Part shown: positions 1 to 11,100 of the stretch, one piece after another
Layout: every line of letters starts with the position of its first letter
Numbering within the stretch: the first letter of the stretch is position 1
Assembly (NCBI RefSeq): GCF_000372725.1
Contig: NW_005201102.1
Span: 71,817-133,101, forward strand
From: Emiliania huxleyi CCMP1516
Taxonomy: Eukaryota; Haptophyta; Isochrysidales; Noelaerhabdaceae
Length of the DNA stretch: 61,285 nt
Direction of reading: 5' to 3'
Position numbers and translations under genes: made by a program
Notes under the pieces: model-generated
The model's database searches: none
What the model saw: the letters and a program-made list of their open reading frames with translations, nothing else
Told to the model about the DNA's origin: nothing

Positions 1-57
1 TGACGCGTCCCTGACACGTCCCTGACCCGTCCCTGACCCGTCCCTGACCCGTCCCCG
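1..57. repeat. 10-bp minisatellite in an intron
   Basis: About five copies of CCTGACCCGT and variants run up to the acceptor CCCCGCAG at 53-60. It is the first of many introns in this window made largely of short tandem units. Confidence 0.8.
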
Positions 58-60
58 CAG

Positions 61-1140
61 GCCGCACGCCAGTCTACTCGTACGGCGTCGCCTCGCCCTA
101 CTACTACTCGCCCACCCACTTCTACTACTACGGCGGCATGCCCTTCTACGTCGGCGGGCCGGTGACCAAACACATCTCCCCACACCTCCCCACACCTCCC
201 CACACCTCCCCCATATCTCCCCACGTCTCCCCCGGGCCAGTGCCAGCACCGCATCGCTGCATCTCTGCAGCCCAGTCAACACTCATCCCCCCCACATCTC
301 ACCCATATCTCCCCCACATCTCCCCCATATCTCCCCATATTCTGCCACGCACTCCCCAGCCAGCTGGACGACCCGCCCGCCCCCTCTTGCTAGTCTGCCA
401 CTCTCTCGGCTATCTCCCGAACATCTCCCGAACATCTCTCGCCTGCGTACCTCGGCCAGATCTCGCCCGTGCACACCTCGGCCAGACACCTCTCCCGCCT
501 CCCCTCGCCCGCAGGTCTATCACTACAACGCCTTCTCGCACGCGATGATGATGGGCATGCCGCTCTCCCTCATCTCGAGGGTTCGGTACCGTGGGGGTAG
601 GGGAGGGGACGTACGACTGTAGGCATGACGCTCTCCCTCATCTCCCACTCGCACCACCACCACTACTCGCACAACTACGCGTACGGCGGCGTCAGCGGTC
701 CGAGCCACGGGCCGGCCGCCGCCGCCGTCCCTCGCTCCGAGACCGTCAAGGTGGATGCGGCCCAGGACCGGTACGACCTCACCCTCACCTTCAAGGCGCC
801 TGCGGCTCCGAAGGGCGGGCGGCGGGCGCTGCAGCAGGCGAGCTCCGCGTGGCCCCTCCGGCTCGTGGTGTACAACGCCACCCTCTTCGCAGCAGACGCG
901 AAGACGGCCTCCTTCGACTCCGCCCCCTCCATCTACGTCTCCTTCGCCCCCGCCGCGGCCGAGACGCCGGCCGAGGCCGCCGCGCGTGGCTCGCCCGGCC
1001 CATACACACTCTCAGTGCCGCCGAGTCTGGCCTCGTAGGCGGGCGGCGGACAGACGAGCTGGATCAGCTCCCTCGGGTGGGCGCTGGTCGGCCTGGCGCT
1101 GCTGGCGCGCCTCCCCGCCGCGAGAGGACGCAAGAGATGC
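61..1140 (+). CDS. Tyr/His-rich single-pass membrane protein, 5' part outside the window
   Basis: Spliced 3' portion of a gene that begins left of the window. Exons in one frame: 61-161, 515-554, 623-981 and from 1039 on. The product is rich in Tyr and His (runs such as YYYSPTHFYYYGG and SHHHHYSHNY), followed by a beta-rich segment (YDLTLTFKAP, LRLVVYNATLF, SIYVSFAP) and a C-terminal hydrophobic helix (LGWALVGLALLARL). That suggests an extracellular domain tethered to a membrane. Introns: 162-514 (GT-AG, filled with a CACATCTCCCC repeat), 555-622 (GC-AG) and 982-1038 (GC-AG, removes an in-frame TAG). All three end AG|G. The 555 intron starts with a near copy of the next exon. The stop is not resolved because the frame runs into a repeat after about 1120. 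I do not recognise the family. Confidence 0.55.
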
Positions 1141-1325
1141 GGAGCAGAGATGCAGCCGGAGAGGCAGAGCAAGAGGTGCAGAGCAGAGATGCAGAGCGGA
1201 GATGCAGAGCAAGAGGTGCGGAGCAAGAGGTGCAGCCGGAGATGCAGAGCAAGAGGTGCAGAGCAAGAGGTGCAGAGTCGAGATGTGGCTGGGGGGAGGT
1301 CGGGGGGGGGGGGGGGGGGGGTCCG
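1120..1325. repeat. Degenerate purine-rich minisatellite and G-run
   Basis: Imperfect tandem copies of GCAGAGCAAGAGGT and GCAGAGATGCAGAGC are followed by a long run of G at about 1303-1321. It lies at the 3' end of the Tyr-rich gene and may be a further intron or 3' UTR. All strands appear open here only because the repeat lacks stops. Between 1326 and 1627 I see no gene. Confidence 0.7.
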
Positions 1326-1627
1326 CCTTTTCCCCCTTAAAACCCCTTTTCCCCGCGAGAAGGGGTGCTTCTTCCTTTTTGGCGGCGGCGATATGAGCCC
1401 GCGACGCCGGGCAGGCGGCGACCGCGGAGCACCGCGGCGAGGAACACAGCTTGAGGCGAGAGTCGTGACGTCAAAAAACCGTGTCGACAGCGCTGCCGCG
1501 TGTCGCTGAGCCACTTCTTCATCCGGGCGTCCCGAAGCCATCGAGCGAACGGCAAGCCATCTGTGTTCCCATGTGTGTTCCGTTCGTTCGCAGTGACGAC
1601 AACCTCACATTGGCTTTCAAATGGACA

Positions 1628-1738
1628 CTGCTGGGACTCTACTGGACACACATTCGCACTAGTGTGAACAGACTGTATTGGACACACATTCGCACTAGTG
1701 GAACAGACTGTATTGGACACACATTCGCACTAGTGAAC
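1628..1738. repeat. 33-bp direct repeat, three copies
   Basis: Three tandem copies of a unit containing TTGGACACACATTCGCACTA, each ending GTGAACAGACTG or a close variant. It sits between the Tyr-rich gene and the MACPF gene, just beyond the 3' end of the latter. No coding function is visible. Confidence 0.8.
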
Positions 1739-1831
1739 ACGATGGGCGACGCGCACTCTAGTAAACAAGCACAATGGACTCTCAATGGAGTCATGGGCGC
1801 GCGCGAGGCCGTATTGAACACGGTGTGGCCC

Positions 1832-4309
1832 CTAGAGAATGGCCCTCGTGATCGTCCAGCGCCGCAAGAGGTTCGGGTTGTCCCAGTACACGTTCATGTC
1901 GACATTGTACACGTTCATGTCGCCGCCGCTGGTTTCGCCCATGAGCCAGTAGTATTCGCCCATGTCGCCCAGGCTGTTGACCTGTAGGTACACCTTGTCG
2001 TTGAGGCTGACGCATTGGCCCTGGCGTGGATCAACGAGGGGAGGCGCCTCTGTGCACGTGGACGCCACCAGCTTCGTGTCATCGGGCCGCTCGTCGCCGT
2101 CGCAGACGCTCCTCGCCGGAAAACAGCACCCGTTAGAGCTCACCACGTTGAGCTCTCGGCATCCGCCCATGCCGATGCAGGCCGCCTTGCACGCCTCCAG
2201 CGTCAGCCCGCAGAATCGCCAGCCATTCGAGGTACGCCTCCAGTTGTCGCCGTAGGCCGCGCCGCTCTCCAGCGTGTAATCCGCTTGGCCCGGGTGGCTG
2301 AGGCCGCACCAGCTGCTGCCCGCGGGGGCGGCCTCCCAGCAGAGCGGCGGGGGGGACGAACGCACGGTCCACTGGTAGTGCGGATCGCCCCGCTGCGGAT
2401 TTCCTTCCCCCCGGGCGAGCATGTCGTAAACCCTTACCCGCCGGTCAGTAGACCCGCCGCCGGAGGAACTGCCGCCCGAGAGCCAGCGGCGTTCTGCGGA
2501 CATCACCTGCAGGTAAACCCTGTCACCGTATTTGACGCAAGAACCTTCCGAGGCGCGGGGGTCTTCGTACGAAAGGTCCCCATTGCCAGGCTGGGAACGA
2601 ATGATCCACTTGTAGCTGTCCGCTGTGCCACTCCACGGATTGCCTTTTTTGTACGACTTCCATGGAAATCTGTTCGTCGTGCGCGAGGCACAGTCGACTG
2701 AGTCCGAGAGGATGCAATACCCGGTCGAGTCGTCTTGGAACATGAAGGAATGGCACCAGCTTTTGGTGACGCAGCGCTCTGCACATGAGGTAAAGGTGAA
2801 GCCCCCCAACTTCGTCGACTCTCTGCGTTCGTCGCAGTATCCATCGCCGACGAGCGCCGGAGCCTCGAAGTAGATGTTTTGGGTGTAGGCGCGATCGCCG
2901 ATGTTGAGGTTGCCCTGCCACTCCCGCGCACCGGTGAGCCAGAATGGGCCGGCTTGATCTTGGGTCGCCATGTTGTAGCTCGCACCGTAGCGGACGCGCT
3001 TCCCGCAGGGGTCCTCGACATGGTAGTCGCCTGCCCCCTCGCGATCGACGAGGCACACGCACGCGCTGTCGCAGTTATGCTTGCGCTGAACATTGTCCCA
3101 GGTGCACACGGCGTCCGAGTCCCACTTGCAGCGCACGGGTTCGTCATTTTTATCGTGAGGGTCGGCAATGAACGTCAGGTGCTCCTCCAGCTTGTCCCGT
3201 GTGGCGTTTGAAACGCCGTTCACCTTGGTCACTAGCTCGTAGATTGGCGTCATCCTCCTCCCGAGGACAGTGGCCACCCCGTTCCCCTCGAGCGCGAGGT
3301 TGTGGATGGAATCGCAGTACGCCCCGGCGGAGTCCGCGTTCGAGTTGCCGCCAACGACCAGCAGCGATGACCTGTAGTATGTGGTTCCCTCCTCGGTCAC
3401 CTCAATGCCCTCCGTCATCTCCTGTCGATCACTGCCGAATCCGATGTTCAAAATGCTGAAGCCGGAGCTGGTCGAGCGTTGTTTGTACTGATACACGGTT
3501 TCCTGGGACTCCTCGGAAGTGAACAATGCGGAATGCCGCTGGTATCCGCCGATCCTCATCCGATCTACCACGTGAGTGCCGAATTCATCGAAGAAATCGA
3601 GCGCCGCGTGAAGGGATGGTGCGTCGCCGAGCGCCTTGACGAAGTCCACGAAATGCTGGTTGAAGTCGTCCTCTGTCACCGCGCTGAGGCTGAGCCTTGC
3701 ATCGAAGGCCGATGCCTTGACCTCGGCACTAAAGCCCTGCGTGAACCCCTGCTCGTACTTGCTCTGGTAAGAAGTGGACGCAGAGGAGGAGCCGAACTGG
3801 AGGGCATTCCTAAAGGTGGTCTTCCCCTCCAACTCCGCAGATTTGATAGGCACCGACAGCGACCAGTCGCTCTCCTGCTCGTAGCCGCCTTGAAAGCTCT
3901 TTGCCTGCGACCGGAGTGAGGACTCGAAGGTGGTGTAGATATCGCTGTAGGTGGTGGAATCCGCGGCACAAGTTGGTGTACCCTGCGGGGTGACGAGACG
4001 CTCGGGAATCGCAAACGTTGCCGACCCAAAACTGTACGTCCCGGTGTACTCGAAGTCGAAGACCGAGCTGCTGGGAAGCGACCTGTCTGGATCTCCGTTC
4101 AAGGCGTTGTAGCCTGTCTTCATGAAGTCCTCAACACCAGGAAGCGTGGGAAGCGTGGCCAGGTCCTCGATCGCAGAGGCGTTGAAACCGCTTGATGCAA
4201 ACTTGGAGGCGTCAAGGCGTGTCGACTCGTGCGAGGCGGTGTCGGTTCGAGCCGGTGTCGGTGCCGCGACGGCCAGGCCGAGGGCGGCGAGCAGCGTGAC
4301 GCAGATCAT
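1832..4309 (-). CDS. Secreted MACPF (perforin-like) protein with PAN/apple-like modules
   Basis: Single-exon ORF of 825 aa, starting at the Met that opens a clear signal peptide (MICVTLLAALGLAVAAPTPA). The frame is open a further 110 codons upstream, but that stretch looks non-coding. Residues about 120-370 form a membrane-attack-complex/perforin domain: the signature FFDEFGTHVVDRMRIGG lies at about 239-255, preceded by the Ser/Thr-rich and helical segments typical of the family. Known MACPF proteins oligomerise on membranes and often form pores, which gives defence, predation or toxin roles. The C-terminal half has Cys-rich PAN/apple-like modules (GGFTFTSCAERCV, GLTLEACKAACIGMGGC) and three repeated units built on YLQV and (Y/R)xWxIxRS, which look like carbohydrate-binding or beta-trefoil-like repeats. 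The domain is confident; target and activity are unknown. Confidence 0.88.
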   Translation of the reverse strand: MICVTLLAALGLAVAAPTPARTDTASHESTRLDASKFASSGFNASAIEDLATLPTLPGVEDFMKTGYNALNGDPDRSLPSSSVFDFEYTGTYSFGSATFAIPERLVTPQGTPTCAADSTTYSDIYTTFESSLRSQAKSFQGGYEQESDWSLSVPIKSAELEGKTTFRNALQFGSSSASTSYQSKYEQGFTQGFSAEVKASAFDARLSLSAVTEDDFNQHFVDFVKALGDAPSLHAALDFFDEFGTHVVDRMRIGGYQRHSALFTSEESQETVYQYKQRSTSSGFSILNIGFGSDRQEMTEGIEVTEEGTTYYRSSLLVVGGNSNADSAGAYCDSIHNLALEGNGVATVLGRRMTPIYELVTKVNGVSNATRDKLEEHLTFIADPHDKNDEPVRCKWDSDAVCTWDNVQRKHNCDSACVCLVDREGAGDYHVEDPCGKRVRYGASYNMATQDQAGPFWLTGAREWQGNLNIGDRAYTQNIYFEAPALVGDGYCDERRESTKLGGFTFTSCAERCVTKSWCHSFMFQDDSTGYCILSDSVDCASRTTNRFPWKSYKKGNPWSGTADSYKWIIRSQPGNGDLSYEDPRASEGSCVKYGDRVYLQVMSAERRWLSGGSSSGGGSTDRRVRVYDMLARGEGNPQRGDPHYQWTVRSSPPPLCWEAAPAGSSWCGLSHPGQADYTLESGAAYGDNWRRTSNGWRFCGLTLEACKAACIGMGGCRELNVVSSNGCCFPARSVCDGDERPDDTKLVASTCTEAPPLVDPRQGQCVSLNDKVYLQVNSLGDMGEYYWLMGETSGGDMNVYNVDMNVYWDNPNLLRRWTITRAIL

Positions 4310-4957
4310 CTCTCTGAAAGTGGGATCGGAGGACAGAGTTGGGGTCCTTTCAGCTGTGGTAGGAAGGTGTGATCTCACTTTTGCCCTTTGGGATCTCTGA
4401 AAGCGGAGTCTCACTTTTGCCACTTCCTCCCCCTTGTAAAATTCTTCCCCTGGTCCCCGGCCCTGGGTGTGAGGTTGCCAACTGCACGCTCCAAGTGCTC
4501 CAAGTGCTCCCTGGTGCGCCAGTCCCCACGCCACATTGTCGTGCCAGTGTGCTGTGAGAATAATTCCCGGCTCCTTTTGAACGCACACACACGTTAAGTG
4601 ACGAGCCTCTCTCTGCCGCTGCCCGGGGCGCAGCCGCAACTTGCCGGTTCCCTCTTTTTTATTCGGCGAAAAGACTGACTGGAGAGTGGAGTGTCAGCGG
4701 GTGCGTCGTCACGCCTCTGTGTGCGGCGAAGGGGATCCGAAGTGAGCGCCGGGGTGGTGTCCTGGGGGCCACCTCGCAGCACCAGCCACCACCGCCCCTC
4801 ACTTAGGCAGCTCTACCTCTAGCAACTAGCACATGGCACGTGCACAACACGAATACGAAGCCAGAAGCGGGACACGCGTTGGCCGATGCCTCTCTGATGA
4901 GACTCTCTCAGGCACCTATGACGACTCTCTCAGCCGCAGCAACAGTCACGCCTGATG
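4310..4957. other. Intergenic, no gene seen
   Basis: This lies upstream of the MACPF start and downstream of the LRR stop. It includes a short CTCCAAGTG tandem (about 4492-4510). Both strands have open frames but none with recognisable protein character. Confidence 0.5.
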
Positions 4958-5899
4958 TCAGTCTGGTCCGCGAGCAGTCGCCAGCGCAAGGTCGCCCTCG
5001 AACTCCTCGCGGTCGCGCTGGCGCGCCGCGCCGTCCGGGCCGTAAGAGCCGAGCCTGATCTGGGCCTCTAGCCAGCCGTAGATGAGGGGGCGGCAGCGAT
5101 TGTAGGCCAGAGCCCCATCCACCGCCTCGTACCAGCGCTGAAGGTCGCGCATGCTCTTGGGCGGGAGGCGGAGGACGGTGGTGGCGGGTGGGAAGACGTG
5201 GAGGCGGATGGTGGCGGTGGTTGGAACGGTGACGGAGGTGAGGGAGGCGCAGCCGCTCAAGGCGCCTTCGCCGATGGAGGTGAGGCCGGCGGGGAGGTGG
5301 ATGGAGACGAGCGAGGAGCAGTGGTCGAAGGTGGAGGTGATGGAGGTGAGGCCGGCGGGGAGGTCGATGGAGAGGAGCGAGGAGCAGCCGGAGAAGGCAG
5401 CGGCGCTGATGGAAGTGAGGCCGGCAGGGAAGGTGACACGGGTGAGAGAAGAGCAGCGGAAGAAGGCGGCCTCGCCGATGAAGGTGAGGCCGGCAGGGAG
5501 GGTGACGTGGGTGAGAGAGGAGCAGAGGTGGAAGGCGCTGGGGCCGATGGAGGTGAGGCTGGCGGGGAGGGTGACGGTGGTGATGAAGGAGCAGTGGGCG
5601 AAGGCGCCCATGCCGATGGAGGTGAGGCCGGCGGGGAGGTCGATGGAGGAGAGCGAGGAGCAGCCCTCGAAGGCGCTGCTGCCGATGGAGGCAAGGCTGC
5701 GCGGGAAGGCGACCGAGACGAGGAGGTGCGTCATGCCCTCGGGCAGCACCGCGTGCCCGTCGGTGACGACGACCTGCCAGCCGCCCACGTCCAGAGTCTC
5801 GGAGGAGCCGGGCGGCGGCGCGGTGCCGCTCGGCGGCGGCTCTGGCGCTGACGGCTCCCCCCCCCGGCCCGCAGCCTCGCAGCTACTCGAACTCGGCAT
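4958..5899 (-). CDS. BspA-like leucine-rich-repeat (LRR_5) protein
   Basis: Intronless ORF, 313 aa from the Met at 5899. At least seven tandem LRR_5 units follow the pattern LPAGLTSIGxxAFxxCSSLxxV (about residues 45-235), the treponemal/BspA type common in protists for protein or surface binding. The C-terminal about 90 residues are shared with the LRR gene at 15717-16946 (core RCRPLIYGWLE and LGSYGPDGAARQRDREEFE), so the two are paralogues with the same non-LRR tail. The start lies inside the spliced 3' exon of the F-box gene (5883-5912), in another reading frame. Either the genes overlap or an unrecognised splice joins them into one F-box/beta-helix/LRR protein. There is no signal peptide. 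Confidence 0.85.
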   Translation of the reverse strand: MPSSSSCEAAGRGGEPSAPEPPPSGTAPPPGSSETLDVGGWQVVVTDGHAVLPEGMTHLLVSVAFPRSLASIGSSAFEGCSSLSSIDLPAGLTSIGMGAFAHCSFITTVTLPASLTSIGPSAFHLCSSLTHVTLPAGLTFIGEAAFFRCSSLTRVTFPAGLTSISAAAFSGCSSLLSIDLPAGLTSITSTFDHCSSLVSIHLPAGLTSIGEGALSGCASLTSVTVPTTATIRLHVFPPATTVLRLPPKSMRDLQRWYEAVDGALAYNRCRPLIYGWLEAQIRLGSYGPDGAARQRDREEFEGDLALATARGPD

Positions 5900-6878
5900 C
5901 GCCGTACAGCACCTGTTCACAGCAAGAGGTGTGAAGAGACGCTGTTCACAGCTATGCCACCGCATCGCCGTACAGCACCTCGTCGTCCGAGTCGGACCCG
6001 TCTGCTGCCTCGGCGTCGGGCGTGTCGAGGCTCGCGCCCCACGCGCCGTCGCCGCGCACGACGCCATCGACGCCGTTGCCAACGAACGCATTGTGATCAA
6101 AGGCGTCGAGGCGCGCATTGAGCGAGACGTGCGCCGCGGCGGTCCGGCTGCCGGAGATGCGCAGGTGCTCGTACCGGCCGCCGGCGTGATCGACGACTCG
6201 CAAGCCGGCGCCTCGCGACCCCTCAATCGAGCAATGGCGCACGGTCGGTGCCGCGCCTCGTCCAGCGACGTGAACGGTGCCCTCGATGCGGCAGTGAGTC
6301 AACAGTGGTGTGCCCCACGTGCAATAGACGGCCGTCGCCTGAGATTGGTTGCGCTGGTTGTGCACGCGTGCCCCAGCGCCCGCGTTGGACGACTGCAGCT
6401 CACACTGGTCGAACAACTTGACGCCGCGCACCGTGTAGCCGCCCCAGACGAGCGCGCTCTCCCATCCTGGCGCGCGCACGACCACCTCGCCCAAGCCCAC
6501 GAGCGTCACGTCACGGAGCACGCGCACGCTCTCCGCGTAGGTACCGGGACGCACGAGCACCACCGGCCTACCGCAGCCCTCGTTGGCGGGAGCGTTGCTG
6601 ATGCCGCGCACGATGGTCTCCTGATCGTCCGGCACGACGCACACGTGCCGGCGGAAGGGCTCCGGGAGCTCCGACCATCGCCGGCTGACAGCTCTCCACG
6701 TGAACCAGCCGCGCCAACCGCCCGCCAGGACGATGAGGTCGAGCAGCTCGAGCGGCATGTCGACGACAGCCGGCGCGTCGAGCGAGACGCACTCGAGGCT
6801 GTCGGAGAGGGCGTCGGCTTCAGCCTTGGGGGCGTCGACGGCGTCGGCGCGTGCCGTCGCGGCGCGCAGGGGCACCAT
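5883..6878 (-). CDS. F-box-like protein with a right-handed beta-helix (pectate-lyase-like) domain
   Basis: Two exons, 5979-6878 and 5883-5912, give 309 aa ending DDEVLYGDAEFE. Unspliced, the frame ends at 5952. Residues about 38-80 (DMPLELLDLIVLAGG, WRAVSRRWSELPEPFRR) look like an F-box. The remainder has short repeats (VVLVRPGTYAESV, VTLVGLG, HCRIEGTVHV, HCSIEGSRGAGL) typical of parallel beta-helix and nitrous-oxidase-accessory-type repeats found in FBXO11-like F-box proteins. A role as a substrate adaptor of an SCF ubiquitin ligase is inferred from architecture. The 66-nt intron (5913-5978) begins with a 17-nt copy of the start of exon 2, and its core is an introner-like element. It is divergent from the + gene at 7412. 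Confidence 0.72.
5913..5951 (-). mobile_element. Introner-like element 1
   Basis: A 39-bp core in gene orientation: CTGTGAACAGCGTCTCTTCA then CACCTCTTGCTGTGAACAG. CTGTGAACAG occurs at both ends as a direct terminal repeat, and the last bases supply the AG acceptor. A direct duplication GTGCTGTACGGCGATGC lies at 5962-5978 and 5896-5912. Related cores are at 20363-20389 (-), 41091-41130 (-) and 59830-59870 (+). Confidence 0.75.
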
Positions 6879-7411
6879 TGCAACACACCAGCACAAGACT
6901 GTGCTACTCTTGGCGTACGGCGGCCCGTCGTGAAGCCACCGCGCTGCGCCGCCTGACGCTCGTAGTGGTGCCCACCGCGAGCTGCCGCGGGAGAGCCTCC
7001 GGCAACTTTGAGTTTTCGAGAAACTCCCGGCGTACGAAAGACGTCCAGACAGGGCCATCCTACCGTGCCGCGCCGCCTTTACACACACACCTGAATTTCT
7101 GCTCGACCGGGTTTGCGTTGAGGAGCGAACCGAGCCGCCGGTGTGTCCCGCAGCGGCCTCGCTGGGCCAGAAAGTCGGCCCGCGAGTGCTCCGCCCGGCT
7201 GGCGGCGCCCGCTGCCAGCCGCGAAATCTGAGGTCGCCCCGCCCGCCTGCGCCCCCGCGACGGCCCCGCAGCGGCCGGGCCGGCTGCCTTGGTGGGCGGG
7301 GCACCTCCCGCTGCCGCGTCGCGGCCGCGGACGCGCTCGGAAGCACGCCGCGGGCCTCTGCCGCGCGCCTCGAAAGCGTCGCCGCTCTCGACGCGCGGAA
7401 GAGCCGGTCCC

Positions 7412-8155
7412 ATGCGTCGGTCCGAGCGTCACGCACCCCCGTGCTCGGTCGCAGGCACCTACTCGACGGTCGACGAGCTCGCCGGCATGTCGACCGCGCG
7501 ATACGCCACTCCTGATCCCGATGACGACGGCTACGACGAGGACGTGCCCGCCGACCCCCCACCCCCTGCCGCCGACGACGATGCCGCGCCGGACGACGAG
7601 CCTGTGGTCGGCGACGCCGACGGCGGCGGCGGCGGCGGCAGCATGGGCAAGGCGCGGCGCTGGGCCAAGAACTTGCCCGACCCGTCGTGCTGCCCCGCGC
7701 TCCCGCTGCTTCTGCTCGCGCTCATCGGCACGGTCGCGTTTGCCTTCTCGCGTCCGCCCGCGGCGCTGCTGCAGTGTGGACCAGCCACTCCATTGACGCT
7801 GCTGCTGGCGCCTCGACCCGAGGCGCAGTCAAGGACAGGAGCAGCGGCGAGAGGCAGCGAAGAAGTGGCACGGACGCAGCGAGCGCGCAGAGGCAGAGCA
7901 CGAGTAGTCGAGCAGGAGAGGCGGCCGCACGTGCGAGCACGAGCACTGGTGTGCGGGACCACGTTGGTCGCATGTCGAGCTCGGACCTGCGCTTCGGGCC
8001 TTCGGCTTGGACACAGTTTTGTAGAGAAACGCGAAAAACGGCCGGGTACCAAGCGTGTACCCCTTCAACCCCTGTCCCATTCGCCTCTCTTATATGCCAG
8101 GACAAGACGGGCGCGGAGCCCGCACTCGAAGGGGCTACTAGCCTCTCTCGACTGA
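7412..8155 (+). CDS. Hypothetical small TM protein with acidic disordered N-terminus
   Basis: The ORF has a plausible beginning at 7412 (MRRSERHAPPCS), an Asp/Pro-rich acidic segment, a basic stretch (KARRWAKNLPDPSCC) and a strong hydrophobic helix (PALPLLLLALIGTVAFAF). After about residue 135 it becomes Arg-rich low-complexity sequence typical of a shadow frame, so the true 3' end or a splice site is probably near 7780. The domain order (acidic N-terminus, basic patch, one TM) resembles the start of the gene at 26189. Family unknown. The 6879-7411 interval is a likely bidirectional promoter region; no motif is recognised in it. Confidence 0.4.
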   Translation: MRRSERHAPPCSVAGTYSTVDELAGMSTARYATPDPDDDGYDEDVPADPPPPAADDDAAPDDEPVVGDADGGGGGGSMGKARRWAKNLPDPSCCPALPLLLLALIGTVAFAFSRPPAALLQCGPATPLTLLLAPRPEAQSRTGAAARGSEEVARTQRARRGRARVVEQERRPHVRARALVCGTTLVACRARTCASGLRLGHSFVEKREKRPGTKRVPLQPLSHSPLLYARTRRARSPHSKGLLASLD

Positions 8156-11100
8156 GGCTTTTCTTTTGACTACGCCGCCCTCCCCCCCCCACCACACACA
8201 CACGTACACGTAGAGCTAACAGCTAAGAGCCTGGCGTCGGTGCTAAGCTGTGGCTCACGCGACACTGCCCCCGGACGTGTGAGGCGCAAGCGGATGTTGA
8301 GGGCGATGTTTGCAACCTAACGGAGGCGAGTGTAGCGGTGCGCTGTGCCGGCGCCGGTGCTGATGTGACTACTCCAAGAGACCGTGTCGATTGAAGACTA
8401 CTCATGACAGAGTGAGAGAGTGTATGTGCGGGTGGACGTGGGCGAGAGGCGTGATGTGGGATGGCGCACCGGTCGCGGTGGTGCGGATGAGTGAGCCGCC
8501 GCGCAGCCGTGAGGTGCTCGATGAGTGAGCCGCCGGGACAGAGCCGCACCTGCGCAGGCAGCAAAGGTGGGCGGCGTGAGCGCGCGCGGTGCCGCGCTCC
8601 ACGGTGTGCGAGAGTGCCGGGCCGGGCGTGCCCCCATCAGCGATGGAAGCTCAAAGCCGGCACAGAAGCTCCGACACGGGCGTCTGCTGGTTGCGCGTGT
8701 CGACGAGCGGGCCCGAGCGAGGCCGCAGAGGAGGAAGAACGTCGGTCGTGCGAGCGCTGAGGACAAACGGACGGCTGAGTGAGGGACGGCAGTCATACCG
8801 GCAATAGTCGGTGTGCGGCGGCGGTCGCTCGGGGGCGGAGGCCGGCGGCAGGGAGAGAATCGGGCGAGAGCACGGAGCACGCCTGCCGTCGAGTGAGAGC
8901 AGACATCTACAGAGAGCACGTGCGGCCGCGCCGGGCCACCGAGAGGCGCACCTGGCGCAACTCGAGCGTAAGTGACCGTGGCGGCAGCCGCTCAGCGCTC
9001 GAGGCGACCATCCGGCCGCCGGGCGTGCCTCTGGCGCCGACTCGGCGCCGTCGGCGACCCCGCGCGGGCCAGAGTCATGTCGAGCCGGGGCTGAGCCGGC
9101 GGTGGCGGACGCTTGGATGCACGCTCCGGGGGGCTGCCGGGTCGGATCGGCCTTTCGGGCGCCGCCGCAGCGCCGCGGAGGCACTGTTCTGGTGAGAACA
9201 CGCGCCACTGAGGCCGACTGAAGTTGCACGCCCAGGCCAGCCGGCAGCCTCGCTGATGAGCCAGACGGTCGGCTCGCGAGGTGGATGCTAGCATGAGCCC
9301 GATGCGTCGCAGTGCTCTTGCGTTTCGGCGGTAGTGATCTGATCACCCGAATACCACGTTCGGATCGCTCCTCATCGCAAACCCCGTCAGCAGTCCTCCT
9401 CCGGGAATGTACGTAAGAGCTACATAATAGAAAAAAAAGAGGGAAAAATAGAAAAACGCCGCCTGTCGCCGCCTCCGCCGGCGCCCCGCCGCACCAGACA
9501 CGCCGCCGCCCGTCCGCCTCCTCGATCTCCCCGCCGACCTCCTCGTGCGCGTCGTCTCTCGCTGCGATCCCGCCGACATCGCTCGCGTCGCGGCCGTCTC
9601 GCTGCTCTTCCACACCTCGCTTGCGCTGGAGGGCATCCGCTTACGCCTGCAATAGGCCGGCTACGAGCCGCCGGCGCAGCCAGAGGGCGAGTGCTGCACC
9701 GTGCGGTGGCTGTGCTTCGCGGCGCTGCTGCGCGAGTCCAACCCGCCGGTGAGGGTGGCGGGAGGCTGGCAGCACAGCGTCTTCATCGACGGCGAGGGGC
9801 GGCTCTCGTCGTGCGGCTCGGCGTTGGGTGGTTACTGCAGGCAGCGTCGGAGCGCGAGGCGCTGGCCGCGCTGCAGCGCCTCGTGAGCGCGGACAGCGCC
9901 GCGGCGTTGCGAATCGCGATCGACGACGCCACGCCACACGCGGGCGCGATCGACGCCTTGGAGGAGGAGCTATCGGCGCTCGGCGCTTCGCCTCGCAGCG
10001 CTTGAGGTTGCCGAGGCGCCGGCGGCCGCTGCTGAGACGGCGGCAACGGCAGTGGGCGAGGTTGAACCACTCATGTGCGTCGTGTGCATGGCCGAGCCGA
10101 TCACGCACGTCATGTTCCCGTGCGAACAGTACTGCGTTTGCGAGGATTGCCCCAGTCGTCTCAGGGAGGCACAAATGCCATGTCCGCTGTGCAAGGAGCC
10201 GTTCACGATCGCCATGCGCGTGTACGCAGCCGGTGTCGCGTGATTACCTCGGCGGTTTTCTTTTCCGCGCTGGGCCGGCCCGTTTCTTTTCGCGTAGCCC
10301 ATTTTTTCATTTACATTTATGCCTTACACCGCCCGCCCATCTGCATCTCGGATCTCGCGCCCCCACCGCCTCCCGCTCCCCCCGGCGGCGGCGCGCGTTC
10401 GCTCGGACCTCGGTCTGAACCGGCTGAAAGGTGAAACGCGCCGATTTTTCTAAAGAAAAGAGGTACTATGGTCTCGAGGAGGGTTGGCGGACCATACCTT
10501 ACCACGCAAAAGTCCGAAACATGAGCTAGTAGAGGCACACGCGCGCAATAGTGCACAAGAGAGAGGAAGGAGACACACTCCACCGACGGGTGAGTGGTCA
10601 TGCGGAAAGTCATGCATGTGTGCGGACATGGACATCATCGATAAGTGAGGGGGCGCATATCTGTTTGGGGGCATGAGTGGATGGCATGGTCCATGGAAAG
10701 GCACGGCGGCCGTGATTTGGTCGATAAAGGGCTCTAGTCGAGAGACGTGGGGGACGCTGCGATGTCTTGGTTGTTGCGGGGCCACCCAAGCACTCAGAAG
10801 CAGAGCATGTCGTCGGTCGTCGAGCACATCGCGGCGAGCATGTTGGGGCGGATGCGGACAGCACGGTTGAACGGGCCACACGTGGCGCTGTTGAAGCCTA
10901 TTCAATCGAGATCGTGAAAGGCGTGCACCACATGGGATGGTGTGGCAGGAGCGCCACGCTATGCTCTGCCGTAGGCATGAACGCCGATGACGACGCGGTT
11001 GTCAGGGACCGGGAGCGACGGATAGTACAGGTAGGCGCCGGAGCCACTCATGCCTGAGCAAGATCAGGTCGGGTAAGCTTCTCCACACATTGCGGGCTCA